A stretch of DNA of 64,000 bases from Shewanella kaireitica (GCF_023284045.1 NZ_JAKIKQ010000001.1:372001-436000); one strand, 5' to 3'; positions 25,413 through 35,068 are shown, counted from the first letter of the stretch. Notes: generated by a model from the sequence alone, not told the origin. Translations and numbers: made by a program.

Positions 25413-25451
25413 TTGAACGATTGTTCAATTTTATCTTGAACGATCGTTCAA
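25413..25451. promoter_or_regulatory. Paired TetR operators
   Basis: TTGAACGATTGTTCAA (25413-25428, one mismatch pair) and TTGAACGATCGTTCAA (25436-25451, perfect 16-bp palindrome) are 23 bp apart. They begin 25 bp upstream of the TetR start and 115 bp before the AhpD-like start. The symmetry and position are those of an autoregulated TetR operator. Confidence 0.85.
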
Positions 25452-25565
25452 AGCTAGTTATATTGTTTTTAAAGAAAGCGATGTTGTTTTTAAATCGACT
25501 AATCAGAGTGACGTAGTTGCTCTTAAATTAGTGAATCAAGTAATACTAACTTTAGGAATATCCTC

Positions 25566-26108
25566 ATGAATGACTTTAAATTTCATACCGTTGAATCTGC
25601 ACCAGCCGAGAGTAAAGCTATTTTAGAAGGCGCTGAGAAACAGATGGGAAGAATACCTGGCTTATATTCAGTGATGGCTGAGTCACCCAATATTTTGCAA
25701 GCGTATACGCAGTTGCACCAGCAATTCACCAGTTCGTCTTTTGATGCTGAAGAGCTCACCGTTGTATGGCAAACCATTAACGTAGAACATGAATGCCATT
25801 ATTGTGTTCCTGCTCATACCGGTATTGCCCACTCAATGAAAGTGGATCCTGCTTTAACTGAGGCGTTGCGTAATCGTCAACCAATGCCAACAGCTAAGCT
25901 GCAGGCACTACAAGACTTAACGCTGAGTATGGTGCGCAATAGAGGCAATGTTGAGCCCGCAGAGTTAGAGGTATTTTACGCGGCAGGTTATGAACAGAAG
26001 CAGGTACTAGAGATAATCCTAGGCTTATCGCAAAAAGTGATCAGCAACTACGTCAATCATGTAGCCAAGACTCCGGTAGACAAAATGTTCGAGCAGTTTG
26101 CTTGGTAG
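25566..26108 (+). CDS. Carboxymuconolactone decarboxylase/AhpD-like protein
   Basis: 180 residues. ECHYCVPAHTGIAH has Cys77, Cys80 and His84, the redox-active CxxC-x3-H of AhpD-type alkylhydroperoxidase helpers, so a thiol peroxidase or disulphide reductase role is likelier than lactone decarboxylation. All-helical. Divergent from the TetR gene and preceded by TTTAGGAATATCC. The TetR-AhpD pair suggests induction by an electrophile or peroxide (inference). Confidence 0.87.
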   Translation: MNDFKFHTVESAPAESKAILEGAEKQMGRIPGLYSVMAESPNILQAYTQLHQQFTSSSFDAEELTVVWQTINVEHECHYCVPAHTGIAHSMKVDPALTEALRNRQPMPTAKLQALQDLTLSMVRNRGNVEPAELEVFYAAGYEQKQVLEIILGLSQKVISNYVNHVAKTPVDKMFEQFAW

Positions 26109-26142
26109 CGGATAGCGGCGTAAAAAATGTGAGTAAAAAGAC

Positions 26143-26170
26143 AAAGCCTGTAGAGAAATCTGCAGGCTTT
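26143..26170 (+). terminator. Hairpin terminator after AhpD-like gene
   Basis: AAAGCCTGTAGA and TCTGCAGGCTTT form a 12-bp stem (one G-U) with a GAAA tetraloop, followed by CTGGTTTC. The stem is strong and the T tract weak. Confidence 0.75.
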
Positions 26171-26305
26171 CTGGTTTCTAGCCTAGGTGAACATATAGAT
26201 AGTTTATTTACAACAGTATGTTACAGGTGCTAGCTTAGAGTACAAGTAAAAGGCAATATGAAAGCGCCTTGCTGTATCTAGCATAGTAAGCCATGAGAAA
26301 CCATT

Positions 26306-26719
26306 ATGAAAATCGAAGTATTACACTGTGAAGACCGCAGCGTATTTGACGAATTAGTTGCCGGGCTTCGCCAGCATAGAAATGAAAACATGGGGGATGA
26401 AGACACTCAGCCATTGTCCGTTGTCGCCAGAGATGATGCCGGAAATATTATTGGCGGCGTTACTGGCCGCAGCATCTACAAAAATTTTCTTATTGAAGTG
26501 GTGTGGGTCGACAAAGCAGCTCGAGGCACAGGCCTTGGCCGTCAGTTAATGCAGCAAGCGGAAGAGCAGGCTAAGCAAAGAGGTTGCCTTGCGGCTCAAC
26601 TTGATACTCTGTCTTTTCAAGCACCGCAGTTTTACCAAAAGCTAGGTTTTGAAGTTGTCGGTACCGTGCCAGAGTTTGCAGGTAGTCCTGCCCGCTATTT
26701 TATGTTGAAAAAGTATTAA
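26306..26719 (+). CDS. GNAT-family N-acetyltransferase
   Basis: 137 residues. IEVVWVDKAARGTGLGRQLMQQAEEQAKQRGC is motif A with the acetyl-CoA pyrophosphate loop, and APQFYQKLGFEVVG is motif B. Short single-domain form of the family. Substrate unknown. It stands alone between the AhpD-like gene and puuB and shares neither strand nor spacing with an obvious partner. Confidence 0.87.
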   Translation: MKIEVLHCEDRSVFDELVAGLRQHRNENMGDEDTQPLSVVARDDAGNIIGGVTGRSIYKNFLIEVVWVDKAARGTGLGRQLMQQAEEQAKQRGCLAAQLDTLSFQAPQFYQKLGFEVVGTVPEFAGSPARYFMLKKY

Positions 26720-26862
26720 ACCAGCTTCTGTGCTGCGATAAGTAAATTCATTTATATTAGGCGCGATAGATCTGCAGGCATTATACTAACCACTGACAGC
26801 GACAGCTTCAATTGAATAACAGCAGCTGACTGCTCTGCTGTAGCGAATATCATGCCGCAAGT

Positions 26863-28170
26863 TTAAAAAATATCTCTGAATCTATGATAGAGCATGCCCA
26901 TAGCAAGCAGCGGCGAACGTAGGTGAGGACCTCCTGGGAATGTCATGTGAGGGATCTGTGCAAAAATATCAAACCGTTCTGCTTGGGTGCTAATGGCTTC
27001 TGCAATTAGTTTGGCTGCCATATGGGTGGCATTTACGCCATGGCCTGCATAGGCCTGAGCGTAGAAGATATTTTTTGCATCTGGCAAGCGGCCTATTTGC
27101 GGTAGGCGGTTCGCGCCTATTCCAATCATACCACCCCATTCGTAATCGATACGTACACCCTTAAGCTGCGGGAATACTTTTTCAAGATTGGGTCTGAGTG
27201 CGGCCTCTATATCCTTAGGGTCTTTTCCTGAGTAGGTGCATAAGCCGCCGAATAGCAGACGGTTATCTTCTGAGAGATGGTAGTAGTCAAGGTCGACTCT
27301 TAGGTCGGCAAAAGCCATATTTTTGGGAATGATGCTGTCACATTGTGCTTGCGTTAATGGCTCTGTTGCCAAAATATAAGTGCCAGCAGGCAGGACTTTT
27401 CCACCAATATTACTCTCAAGTTCGTGACCCAGGTAAGCATTACCTGCCAGCACCAAGTATTGGCAATTCACCTCACCATGTGCAGTCATCACTTTAGGTT
27501 TATCACCTTTAATGATCTTCTCTGCCGCACTGTACTCATACATTTTCACCCCTAAACTGCGAGCAACCTTGGCTTCACCTAACGCCAAATTCAAAGGGTG
27601 TAGGTGACCGCTCGCCATATCGACTAACGCGCCTTGATAGAAGTCTGAGCCTATCACTTCGCCAACACGCGACTTGTCGAGTAGGGTCATGTTTTTGCCG
27701 TAACCAATCTTGGTTAGGTGTTCAAGATCTGCTTCGAGCTCATGCATATGTTTAGGTTTTATTGCTAAGTCGCAATAGCCCATCTGCAAATTACAGTCGA
27801 TGTTATGCTGTTTGACTCGCTGCCTGACAATGTCGACAGCTTCAAAGCCCATCTGCTCGATGCTGTTTACTCCTTCACGGCCGATGATATTTTCGAACTG
27901 TTCAATATTATGACCAATGCCGCGAATAAGCTCTCCACCATTGCGCCCAGAGGCTCCCCAGCCAATCCTTTTCGCTTCGAGTAGCGCGACAGAAAAGCCT
28001 TTTTGCGCGAGTTCAATCGCAGTATTAATGCCACTAAAGCCACCACCTACAACACATACATCAACATCGATTACCTCTTCCAGTCGCGGTGATTGGTGTA
28101 GCTCTTTTGCTGTTGCAAAGTAATATGAGGCTGGGTATTGCTCACTATGCACCGGGCTTTTAGTTGACAT
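26863..28170 (-). CDS. puuB: Gamma-glutamylputrescine oxidase-like FAD oxidoreductase (copy 1)
   Basis: 435 residues from ATG 28170, chosen because GGAG lies just upstream (TTTGGAGAAAAT); the frame also has an ATG 15 bp earlier without a ribosome site. VDVCVVGGGFSGINTAIELA is the FAD dinucleotide fold, WGASGRNGGEL is typical of DAO-family glycine-oxidase-like enzymes, and the C-terminus has YAQAYAGHGVNATHMA. It is of PuuB type, oxidising gamma-glutamylputrescine to the aldehyde plus H2O2. Divergent from puuR, with a palindrome and a PuuR-like box between them. A second copy is at 36026. Confidence 0.86.
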   Translation of the reverse strand: MSTKSPVHSEQYPASYYFATAKELHQSPRLEEVIDVDVCVVGGGFSGINTAIELAQKGFSVALLEAKRIGWGASGRNGGELIRGIGHNIEQFENIIGREGVNSIEQMGFEAVDIVRQRVKQHNIDCNLQMGYCDLAIKPKHMHELEADLEHLTKIGYGKNMTLLDKSRVGEVIGSDFYQGALVDMASGHLHPLNLALGEAKVARSLGVKMYEYSAAEKIIKGDKPKVMTAHGEVNCQYLVLAGNAYLGHELESNIGGKVLPAGTYILATEPLTQAQCDSIIPKNMAFADLRVDLDYYHLSEDNRLLFGGLCTYSGKDPKDIEAALRPNLEKVFPQLKGVRIDYEWGGMIGIGANRLPQIGRLPDAKNIFYAQAYAGHGVNATHMAAKLIAEAISTQAERFDIFAQIPHMTFPGGPHLRSPLLAMGMLYHRFRDIF

Positions 28171-28229
28171 ATTTTCTCCAAACATGTGTTTTTATTGTAA
28201 ATTGGACTTGGGACAGTATACTCAAGACT

Positions 28230-28265
28230 CTGTAAATAAATTATTTACAGATGTTCGTTATTTTT
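28230..28265. promoter_or_regulatory. Palindrome and PuuR-like box between puuB and puuR
   Basis: CTGTAAATAA-A-TTATTTACAG (28230-28250) is a perfect 10-bp inverted repeat. It is followed at once by TGTTCGTTATTTTT (28252-28265), the complement of AAAAATAACGAACA, one base from the E. coli PuuR box ending. The palindrome belongs to a different, unknown regulator; its halves recur before puuD at 29082 and 29250. Confidence 0.6.
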
Positions 28266-28416
28266 AACACGCTTTCCTGTAGAATACAAACTACGCCCGA
28301 TAAAATGAACAGCACTTATTGATTCAAGCTGTGCTGAGTTAGATCCGGGTCGTGCGTTTTATTGTTCTGCATGTTGTTGGAGGCATAGAACGACAACTTC
28401 AATTAGGGGAAAGAAT

Positions 28417-28965
28417 TTGGATATTGGAGCAAGCCTTAAAACCGTTAGAAAAGAGAAAGGCTTATCACAGCGCGAACTTGCTAAGCGCGCAGGTGTGACT
28501 AACAGTACCATCTCGATGATTGAGAAAAATAGCGTTAGTCCGTCAGTGAGTTCTTTGAAAAAAGTACTATCAGGATTACCTATGTCTTTGGTGGAGTTTT
28601 TTTCCATTGAAGATGAGACTGTCAGCGAACAGAAGGTGGTTTATCGTAGTGATGAACTTTTGGATATTGGTGATGGTGTTTTAGACTTCAAGTTAATTGG
28701 TCGAGATTTTCCAAATCGCGCCATGTCTGTGATGAGTGAGACTTATCCTCCGGGCGCTGATACAGGCATTGAGATGCTTAAGCACGAAGGGCAAGAAGCC
28801 GCGATGGTGATTGAAGGGAAGCTCGAGCTCACCGTTGGTGAAGAGGTCTTTGAACTTAACGAAGGTGATAGCTATTACTTTAATAGTGAACTGCCTCATC
28901 GTTTTCGTAACCCGTTTGATACGCCTTGCCGTATTGTTAGCGCGACCACTCCAGCGAACTTCTAA
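28417..28965 (+). CDS. puuR: PuuR-like transcriptional repressor (XRE HTH plus cupin)
   Basis: 182 residues starting with TTG 28417, with AGGGGAAAG upstream. Residues about 5-60 are an XRE-type helix-turn-helix (LKTVRKEKGLSQRELAKRAGVTNSTISMIE). Residues about 105-180 are a cupin (PGADTGIEMLKHEGQEAAMVIEGKLELTVG, PHRFRNPFDTPCRIVSATTPANF), the same order and length as E. coli PuuR. It represses the putrescine-utilisation genes until putrescine is present. TGAACA boxes lie before puuB/puuR, puuD and puuC/aminotransferase, which define its likely regulon. Confidence 0.9.
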   Translation: MDIGASLKTVRKEKGLSQRELAKRAGVTNSTISMIEKNSVSPSVSSLKKVLSGLPMSLVEFFSIEDETVSEQKVVYRSDELLDIGDGVLDFKLIGRDFPNRAMSVMSETYPPGADTGIEMLKHEGQEAAMVIEGKLELTVGEEVFELNEGDSYYFNSELPHRFRNPFDTPCRIVSATTPANF

Positions 28966-28994
28966 TCGTAAAAGAAAATTCTTTATAAGACCTT

Positions 28995-29027
28995 ACCAGC
29001 TAAATACTTATTTAGCTGGTGGCTTTT
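28995..29027 (+). terminator. Hairpin after puuR
   Basis: ACCAGCTAAATA and TATTTAGCTGGT form a perfect 12-bp stem with a CT loop, then GGCTTTTG. It closes the puuR transcript. The rest of the gap to 29424 holds two TGTAAATAAT-type half-sites (29082-29091, and inverted 29250-29259) and the PuuR-like boxes; no gene is seen. Confidence 0.75.
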
Positions 29028-29310
29028 GTCGCTTTATTTACGCGAATGTCCAGTGTCCTTTCTAAATCCCCGTGTACCATGTGTAAATAATATAAAGCAT
29101 ATTAGCGCTGTTTCTGTGAAGTGTGTCAACAATGGAGAACATGAGTAAATCACTCGGCTATTGCCTGTAAAAGCCACTGTTTTACTGGTAAAACAAACCT
29201 TATCAACTTCAAGTTGCTGTAATTATGTGCTTTTTAATTTTAGTTCGATATTATTTACATTCCTGACTGTTAATCTATTGCCTAGTTTCAAAATTAAGTG
29301 TACTGTGTGA

Positions 29311-29344
29311 AAAAATGAACATTTGAGTGTAATTTGTTCATTAT
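29311..29344. promoter_or_regulatory. Pair of opposed PuuR-like boxes before puuD
   Basis: AAAAATGAACA (29311-29321) and, inverted, TGTTCATTAT (29335-29344, complement ATAATGAACA) face each other 80-115 bp before the puuD start. The second is an exact match to the end of the E. coli PuuR box. Confidence 0.65.
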
Positions 29345-29424
29345 AAAAAATTCGTAAATCAAGATTAAAAATTACTATAAAAACCATTGAAAAAACTCTG
29401 AATACGAAGGATTGAAGGTGTTAT

Positions 29425-30186
29425 ATGTCGGAAGTAGGGCTCGCGGTAGTAGGTGTGACGGCATGCAATCAACAGTTAGGATTGCACCCATTTAACATTG
29501 TTGGCGAAAAGTACTTATTAGCTATAGCAGATGCCACTCAAGCTTGGCCTCTGGTTATCCCTTCGCTGGGACATTGCCCTGCAGAAGTCGTGTTATCAAG
29601 ACTCGACGGCATTTTGTTTACCGGCTCCCCCTCAAACATTGAGCCGCACCATTTTGATGGGCCTGCAAGTGAAGCGGGAACACATCACGACCCCAAGCGA
29701 GACGCCACAACTTTACCGTTAATTCATGCCGCTATTAAGGCGGGTGTACCTGTGCTTGGAATTTGTCGTGGCTTTCAAGAGATGAACGTCGCATTTGGTG
29801 GCAGCTTGCACCAAAGGTTGCATGAAGTCGGTGGCTTCATTGAGCACCGTGAAGACAAAACGGCACCCGTTGAAGAGCAATATGGTTTATCCCATGAGGT
29901 CAAGATAGAACCTGGGGGACTGCTTCACGATGCGTGGGGCCGCAGCTCCGCAGAGGTGAACTCTGTGCACACTCAAGGCGTAGACCGTTTGGGTGTTGGG
30001 TTGCGGCCAGAAGCATATGCAAATGATGGATTAATTGAAGCGTTTTCAGTCAAAGACGCAAAGAATTTTGCATTAGGTGTTCAATGGCATCCTGAGTGGA
30101 AAGTGTTAGATAACGCTTTTTATACTGCGGTTTTTAAGGCCTTTAATGAGGCTTGCCAGCACCGTGCAGCGAGCAGAGTAAAATAA
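29425..30186 (+). CDS. puuD: Gamma-glutamyl-GABA hydrolase
   Basis: 253 residues, class I glutamine-amidotransferase-like (peptidase C26). Nucleophile Cys114 in PVLGICRGFQEMNVAFGG, and the His-Glu pair in GVQWHPEW, complete the catalytic triad. The equivalent cysteine number matches E. coli PuuD. It frees GABA and glutamate from gamma-glutamyl-GABA, the last step of the Puu route. It lies 2 bp before puuA, so the two are translationally close. Confidence 0.92.
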   Translation: MSEVGLAVVGVTACNQQLGLHPFNIVGEKYLLAIADATQAWPLVIPSLGHCPAEVVLSRLDGILFTGSPSNIEPHHFDGPASEAGTHHDPKRDATTLPLIHAAIKAGVPVLGICRGFQEMNVAFGGSLHQRLHEVGGFIEHREDKTAPVEEQYGLSHEVKIEPGGLLHDAWGRSSAEVNSVHTQGVDRLGVGLRPEAYANDGLIEAFSVKDAKNFALGVQWHPEWKVLDNAFYTAVFKAFNEACQHRAASRVK

Positions 30187-30188
30187 TA

Positions 30189-31538
30189 ATGAAAAAACTA
30201 ATTAGCTATTTAAAAGACGAAAAGATCACCGAAGTTGAATGTGTTGTTTGTGATATGACCGGTATTGCACGTGGCAAGATTGCCCCTGTGGGTAAGTTCA
30301 TCGATGAAAAAGGCATGCGTATGCCAGAAAGCGTGCTATTGCAGACAGTGACTGGTGATTATGTTGAAGATGAAGCTTATGACGCCTTATTGGATGCTGC
30401 TGATATCGATTTTGTTTGCGTGCCCGATGAGAATGCCGTTTATAAGCTTCCTTGGACGATTGAAGCGACAGCGCAAGTGATCCACGATACTTACGATAAA
30501 ATGGGTAATCCGATAGAACTATCTCCACGTAATCTACTTAAGAAAGTACTTAAGTTGTATGAGGATAAGGGCTGGAAGCCAGTTGTAGCCCCAGAAATGG
30601 AGTTCTATCTTACTCGCATTAATGAAGATCCCGATCAGCCGCTTATTCCGCCGGTTGGTCGCTCAGGTCGCCAAGAGTCAGGTCGTCAGTCATTCTCTAT
30701 TGATGCTGCCAATGAATACGATCCGCTATTTGAAGATATGTATGACTGGTGTGAGATCCAAGGTTTAGATATCGATACCTTGATCCATGAAGAGGGCACT
30801 GCACAAATGGAGATTAACTTCTCCCATGGTGATGCATTGACGCTTGCTGACCAAGTGTTTGTGTTTAAGCGTACCTTGCGTGAAGCGGCGCTGAAGCACA
30901 ATGTATGCGCCACCTTTATGGCAAAGCCTATCACTAATGAGCCAGGCAGTGCGATGCACTTGCATCAAAGCATTGTTGACATTAAATCAGGCAAGAACAT
31001 CTTCTCTAATGAAGATGGTAGCAAAGGCCCATTGTTCTATAGCTACATTGGTGGCCTGCAGAAATTCATCCCAGAACTACTGCCACTCTTTGCGCCAAAT
31101 GTGAACTCTTTCCGCCGTTTTCTACCTGGCACTTCGGCGCCAGTTAATCTGGAATGGGGCGAAGAAAATCGCACCTGTGGTCTGCGTATTCCTGAGTCGT
31201 CACCGCAAAATCTACGTATTGAGAACCGTATTGCAGGTGCTGATGCCAACAGTTATCTGTCGATAGCTGCAAGCTTATTGTGTGGCTATATGGGCATGGT
31301 TGAAGATGTTAAACCTATGACGCCAGTTCAAGGTCGTGCCAATGAAACCCGTAGCGGAATATCGCTACCACTCACCCTTGAAGAAGCGTTGGCAGTGATG
31401 GCTGAGAGCTCAGCTTGCCGTGAGTATTTAGGAGAGATCTTTACTAATGGTTATGTGGCCGTTAAACAAGCAGATTTAGAGAACTACCGCCAAGTGATCA
31501 GTTCTTGGGAGCGTAAATTCCTACTGTTAACCGTTTAG
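30189..31538 (+). CDS. puuA: Gamma-glutamylputrescine synthetase (glutamine synthetase family)
   Basis: 449 residues from ATG 30189; the frame is open to TTG 30153, but that start would overlap puuD by 34 bp. Glutamine-synthetase landmarks are APEMEFYL (metal Glu), HEEGTAQMEINF, MAKPITNEPGSAMHLHQSI (ATP/metal), APNVNSFRRF and RIENRIAGADANSYL. It ligates glutamate to putrescine using ATP, the first step of the pathway. The ribosome site is weak, so translation is probably coupled to puuD. Other glutamylated amines cannot be excluded from sequence. Confidence 0.9.
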   Translation: MKKLISYLKDEKITEVECVVCDMTGIARGKIAPVGKFIDEKGMRMPESVLLQTVTGDYVEDEAYDALLDAADIDFVCVPDENAVYKLPWTIEATAQVIHDTYDKMGNPIELSPRNLLKKVLKLYEDKGWKPVVAPEMEFYLTRINEDPDQPLIPPVGRSGRQESGRQSFSIDAANEYDPLFEDMYDWCEIQGLDIDTLIHEEGTAQMEINFSHGDALTLADQVFVFKRTLREAALKHNVCATFMAKPITNEPGSAMHLHQSIVDIKSGKNIFSNEDGSKGPLFYSYIGGLQKFIPELLPLFAPNVNSFRRFLPGTSAPVNLEWGEENRTCGLRIPESSPQNLRIENRIAGADANSYLSIAASLLCGYMGMVEDVKPMTPVQGRANETRSGISLPLTLEEALAVMAESSACREYLGEIFTNGYVAVKQADLENYRQVISSWERKFLLLTV

Positions 31539-31547
31539 AACGTGTCG

Positions 31548-31582
31548 CTACAGCTATCGATTTTGGGGATTGATAGCTGTAG
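31548..31582 (+). terminator. Stem-loop after puuA
   Basis: CTACAGCTATC and GATAGCTGTAG form a perfect 11-bp stem around a 13-base loop, starting 9 bp past the puuA stop. There is no T tract, so it may be an mRNA-stabilising or processing hairpin rather than a full terminator. Confidence 0.55.
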
Positions 31583-31621
31583 TGGTTTAAAGCAAAAGTT
31601 GAGATTAATAAAAAGGAGTCA

Positions 31622-31664
31622 TTCATATAGATAGTGCTATAAAACAAAGCATTATCTATATGAA
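31622..31664 (+). other. Long AT-rich hairpin between puuA and potF
   Basis: Arms 31622-31638 and 31648-31664 are complementary over 17 bp with a single G-U pair and a 9-base loop. Together with the stem at 31548 it makes a structured 120-base region between the catabolic and transport genes. No coding sequence is seen in the 266-bp gap. Confidence 0.6.
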
Positions 31665-31792
31665 AGCTGTAAAGCAGTAGCAACTGCCGGTGCGGTTTTT
31701 CAGGTGTAGCATTGGTTAACAATAAGAACTAAGTCGATTAATCGGCAAACAATGCAGCAACAGCAGAGAAGGTATCTCTGCTGCTACGCTAA

Positions 31793-32905
<1,113 letters not shown>

Positions 32906-32913
32906 TCAAATAT

Positions 32914-32998
32914 AGGGCAAGGTATTACCTTGCCCTTTTTGATCAACAGCAAAAATAGACACAATTTTAAAAGGTAAGCCCTTGACATTAAGGGCTTA
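32914..32998 (+). terminator. Partial terminator and second hairpin between potF and potG
   Basis: AGGGCAAGGT-ATT-ACCTTGCCCT followed by TTTTT (32914-32940) is a full intrinsic terminator. TAAGCCCTT/AAGGGCTTA (32975-32998) is a second stem just before the potG ribosome site. Partial read-through would give more PotF than membrane parts. Confidence 0.82.
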
Positions 32999-33015
32999 TC
33001 TGTTGGAGAAGTAAT

Positions 33016-34152
33016 ATGACTAGTACCTTGGGCGTCACCAATAAACCGATTACAAAGACGCAAGGCGAAGTGCTACTTCAGATCGACCGAGTCAGTAAGC
33101 TTTTTGATGAAGTGCGCGCAGTAGATGATGTGTCACTGAATATAAAGAAGGGCGAGATATTCGCATTATTAGGCGGCTCTGGCTCAGGCAAATCAACCTT
33201 ATTGCGTATTCTCGCTGGTTTTGAAAAGCCGTCTGAGGGGCGAATTTTCCTCGATGGCGAAGATATTACCGATATGCCGCCCCATGAGCGACCTATCAAT
33301 ATGATGTTCCAGTCCTATGCACTTTTCCCCCATATGTCGGTAGAGCAGAATATCGCCTTTGGTTTAAAGCAGGACAAACTACCAAAAGCTGAAATTACTG
33401 AGCGTGTGCAGGAGATGCTAAAGCTGGTACATATGGAAGCTTATGCCAAGCGCAGACCAAATCAGTTATCTGGTGGGCAGCGTCAACGTGTGGCACTCGC
33501 TCGCTCTTTAGCTAAGCGTCCTAAATTACTATTGCTTGATGAGCCAATGGGCGCACTCGATAAAAAGCTGCGCACGCAGATGCAACTTGAGGTCGTTGAT
33601 ATTCTTGAAGCTGTTGGTGTGACTTGTGTGATGGTGACCCATGATCAAGAAGAGGCGATGACTATGGCCGGGCGGATCTCCATTATGAATGATGGCTGGA
33701 TTGCGCAAACTGGCACGCCAACAGATATTTATGAAAGTCCGAGTAGCCGCATGGTTGCCGAGTTTATAGGCAGTGTTAACTTGTTCGAAGGTGAGATTAT
33801 AGAAGATCAAGCCGATCATCTGATGATCGCCAGCGAAGGTCTGTCGCAGAATATTTATATTGATCACGGTGTATCCACCAACGTTGAAGATAAGACCGTT
33901 TGGGTTGCTGTGCGCCCAGAGAAGACGCGTATTACTCGTGAACAGCCTCAAAGTGAATACAACTGGTCAAGTGGCGTTGTGGAAGATATCGCTTATTTAG
34001 GCGGGATCTCGGTGTATTACATCCGTCTACCGAATAAGCAGTTAATTCAAACCATCATGACTAACCGCGAACGTCGTTCAGATCCCCCTACATGGGAAGA
34101 AGCGGTTTTCATTAGCTGGGAGGCCACCAGCGGAGTGGTCCTTAGATCATAA
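33016..34152 (+). CDS. potG: Putrescine ABC transporter ATPase
   Basis: 378 residues, very similar in order and length to E. coli PotG. Walker A GGSGSGKST, Q-loop MMFQSYALFPHMSVEQNIAFGLKQ, signature LSGGQRQRVALARSLAKRPK, Walker B LLLLDEPMGALDKK, H-loop VTHDQEEAMT. A C-terminal TOBE-type domain (residues about 285-375) has VAVRPEKTRI. It powers uptake through PotH-PotI. GGAGAAG lies before the ATG. Confidence 0.94.
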   Translation: MTSTLGVTNKPITKTQGEVLLQIDRVSKLFDEVRAVDDVSLNIKKGEIFALLGGSGSGKSTLLRILAGFEKPSEGRIFLDGEDITDMPPHERPINMMFQSYALFPHMSVEQNIAFGLKQDKLPKAEITERVQEMLKLVHMEAYAKRRPNQLSGGQRQRVALARSLAKRPKLLLLDEPMGALDKKLRTQMQLEVVDILEAVGVTCVMVTHDQEEAMTMAGRISIMNDGWIAQTGTPTDIYESPSSRMVAEFIGSVNLFEGEIIEDQADHLMIASEGLSQNIYIDHGVSTNVEDKTVWVAVRPEKTRITREQPQSEYNWSSGVVEDIAYLGGISVYYIRLPNKQLIQTIMTNRERRSDPPTWEEAVFISWEATSGVVLRS

Positions 34153-34162
34153 GGAATCGATC

Positions 34163-35068
34163 ATGAAAAAGCCGTTAAAGTTTCGATTACCCAAAGGCCA
34201 ATGCTGGACCATAGGCGTCCCCTATTTTTGGCTACTACTGTTTTTTGCACTACCCTTCGCAATTGTACTTAAGATCAGTTTCTCTACTCCGATTATTGCC
34301 ATACCGCCTTACGAGCCGTTATTTCAATACGCAGAAGAATCGCTAAACATTATGCTCAATTTGGGCAACTATCTGCTCATTCTTGATGACTCACTGTATT
34401 ACAACGCCTATTTAGGTTCGTTGAAAATGGCGACAATCTCAACCCTAGGTTGTTTGCTGATTGGCTATCCGATGGCCTACGCCATTGCAAGAGCCCCAAA
34501 GAGCAGCCAAACCTTGTTGGTGTTGTTAGTAATGTTGCCGTCTTGGACCTCTTTTCTCATTCGGGTTTATGCCTGGATGGGAATATTAAGCAACAATGGT
34601 GTGATCAATAACATATTGATGTGGACTGGGCTTATCTCTGAGCCGCTGCAGATACTTAATACTAATACTGCCGTATACATTGGCATTATTTATACCTATC
34701 TACCCTTTATGATTTTACCGCTATACGCAACCTTGTCGCAGCTAGATATGAGCCTAATTGAAGCCGCATCAGATCTTGGGTCTCGTAGCTTAAATACTTT
34801 TTGGAAAGTGACATTGCCGCTATCAAAAGGTGGCGTTATTGCAGGCTCGATGCTGGTGTTTATTCCTGTCGTAGGTGAGTTTGTTATTCCTGAACTATTA
34901 GGTGGCCCCGATTCCTTGATGATAGGTAAAGTGCTATGGCAAGAGTTCTTTAATAACCGAGATTGGCCGGTAGCGTCTGCGCTAGCGATTGTGATGTTGG
35001 GTTTATTGATTATCCCTATCACGCTCTTTCATCGTTATCAGGCACGTGAAATGGAGAAAACAGCATGA
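34163..35068 (+). CDS. potH: Putrescine ABC transporter permease
   Basis: 301 residues with six membrane spans. The EAA-type loop EAASDLGSRSLNTFWKVTLPLSKGGVIAG, which docks on the ATPase, is near residues 200-228. An extra N-terminal extracytoplasmic loop (residues about 40-80) is usual for PotB/PotH. It starts 10 bp after potG, and its stop overlaps potI by 4 bp. Confidence 0.93.
   Translation: MKKPLKFRLPKGQCWTIGVPYFWLLLFFALPFAIVLKISFSTPIIAIPPYEPLFQYAEESLNIMLNLGNYLLILDDSLYYNAYLGSLKMATISTLGCLLIGYPMAYAIARAPKSSQTLLVLLVMLPSWTSFLIRVYAWMGILSNNGVINNILMWTGLISEPLQILNTNTAVYIGIIYTYLPFMILPLYATLSQLDMSLIEAASDLGSRSLNTFWKVTLPLSKGGVIAGSMLVFIPVVGEFVIPELLGGPDSLMIGKVLWQEFFNNRDWPVASALAIVMLGLLIIPITLFHRYQAREMEKTA

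Noticed and set aside
33529-33951. 140-codon frame opposite potG
   Set aside because: Antisense to the conserved ABC signature and Walker B region, which explains the open frame.
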